The translations under genes were made by a program, and so were the position numbers. Shown here piece by piece: positions 36,119 to 36,377 of a stretch of DNA of 36,377 bases (position 1 is its first letter; each line of letters begins with the position of its first letter). Origin of the DNA: JAYUDN01 sp043769645 (GTDB lineage: Bacteria > Patescibacteriota > Gracilibacteria > BD1-5 > UBA2023); NCBI GenBank assembly GCA_043769645.1, contig JAYVJC010000047.1:1-36377 (forward strand), in the 5' to 3' direction. The notes under the pieces were generated by a model. It was not told where the DNA came from. It was given only the letters and a program-made list of their open reading frames with translations, and searched no databases.

Positions 36119-36377
36119 ATGTTTACTCTTTTCAAGAAATCAGCATGAGTCTCTTGTAAGCAAGATTTTTCTGGCAGGGAATTATCTTTAGGTCAGCCCA
36201 GTTGAATGATAATTGACTGGGAAATGGTATTAACCGAAGCCGCAAAACAGATGTTACAATGAGGAATAAGAGCTATTACTGGAGCTACCCAACAGGGAGT
36301 GAATTGAAATCTAAATAAGAAAGGAGATGCCTTAAGTGGTATAAGTAGTGAAAAAATGGAAATATTGCAAACGAGAG
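36119..36377 (+). CDS. Hypothetical protein, partial at right edge
   Basis: 86 codons visible from ATG 36119 with four or five TGA=Gly and no TAA/TAG. Begins FTLFKKSAGVSCKQDFSGRELSLGQPSG and continues IIDWEMVLTEAAKQMLQGGIRAITGATQQG. Divergent from groS across the CIRCE-like site, so HrcA might touch both. No family recognised. Confidence 0.55.

Noticed and set aside
1..36377. tRNA or rRNA genes
   Set aside because: I looked for GGTTCGAnnCC T-arms with matching acceptor stems and for rRNA cores on both strands and saw none; weak hits such as ggttcgataaatg (near 23430) lack an acceptor stem.

Overview
The window (about 36.4 kb, roughly 43% GC by eye) reads as chromosomal DNA of a Candidate Phyla Radiation bacterium that translates UGA as glycine (translation table 25), that is Gracilibacteria (BD1-5/GN02) or the related Absconditabacteria (SR1). 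Many conserved genes (leuS, groL, clpC, ahcY, murA, obg, hrcA, a uvrD-family helicase, an OmpR-type regulator) are cut by in-frame TGA codons. Where I could align them by memory, the TGA sits where the family has glycine. TAA and TAG remain stops. All CDS coordinates below were rebuilt through TGA.

Layout. 1-2788: a type IV secretion coupling-protein-like gene (left-edge partial, minus), then a surface-glycan pair (a nucleotidyltransferase-cupin fusion and a WecG/TagA glycosyltransferase) and a small orphan. 2795-7234: obg, rpmG, an orphan, rpsF-ssb-rpsR, and a TrbC/VirB2-like pilin. 7362-10886: a giant leuS carrying a whole alpha/beta-hydrolase domain plus palindromic and tandem-repeat insertions. 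10930-12813: an orphan gene, a GC-rich foreign-looking island flanked by hairpin-rich DNA, and a cluster of palindromic repeats. 12814-18227: yvcK-like gene, stomatin and nfeD genes separated by a four-helix-bundle gene, hrcA, rpsO, rhomboid, methyltransferase. 18373-22440: Pol X-like protein and a UvrD/PD-(D/E)XK helicase-nuclease. 22603-28806: SH3b secreted protein, then minus-strand murA, a small gene, adenosine kinase and ahcY, then an orphan and a response regulator. 29135-32935: clpC, a cyclic-nucleotide-binding domain protein, an orphan. 32984-36377: groL and groS, split by two orphan genes on the opposite strand, a CIRCE-like operator, and a partial orphan.

How the genes fit together. 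HrcA (15784-16482) very likely binds the CIRCE-like operator at 35996-36022 ahead of groS; ClpC adds an unfolding branch of proteostasis. AhcY and the PfkB-type kinase form an S-adenosylhomocysteine/adenosine recycling branch. Obg, S6, S18, S15, L33, Ssb and LeuRS are housekeeping. The coupling protein and VirB2-like pilin fit a conjugation or pilus apparatus, as expected for an episymbiotic or predatory CPR cell.

The most unusual features are the hydrolase domain inside the LeuRS editing domain, a palindromic repeat family found both between genes and in frame inside leuS, the groESL operon split together with a duplicated groL 5' end, and the GC-rich island. I saw no rRNA, tRNA or CRISPR array.
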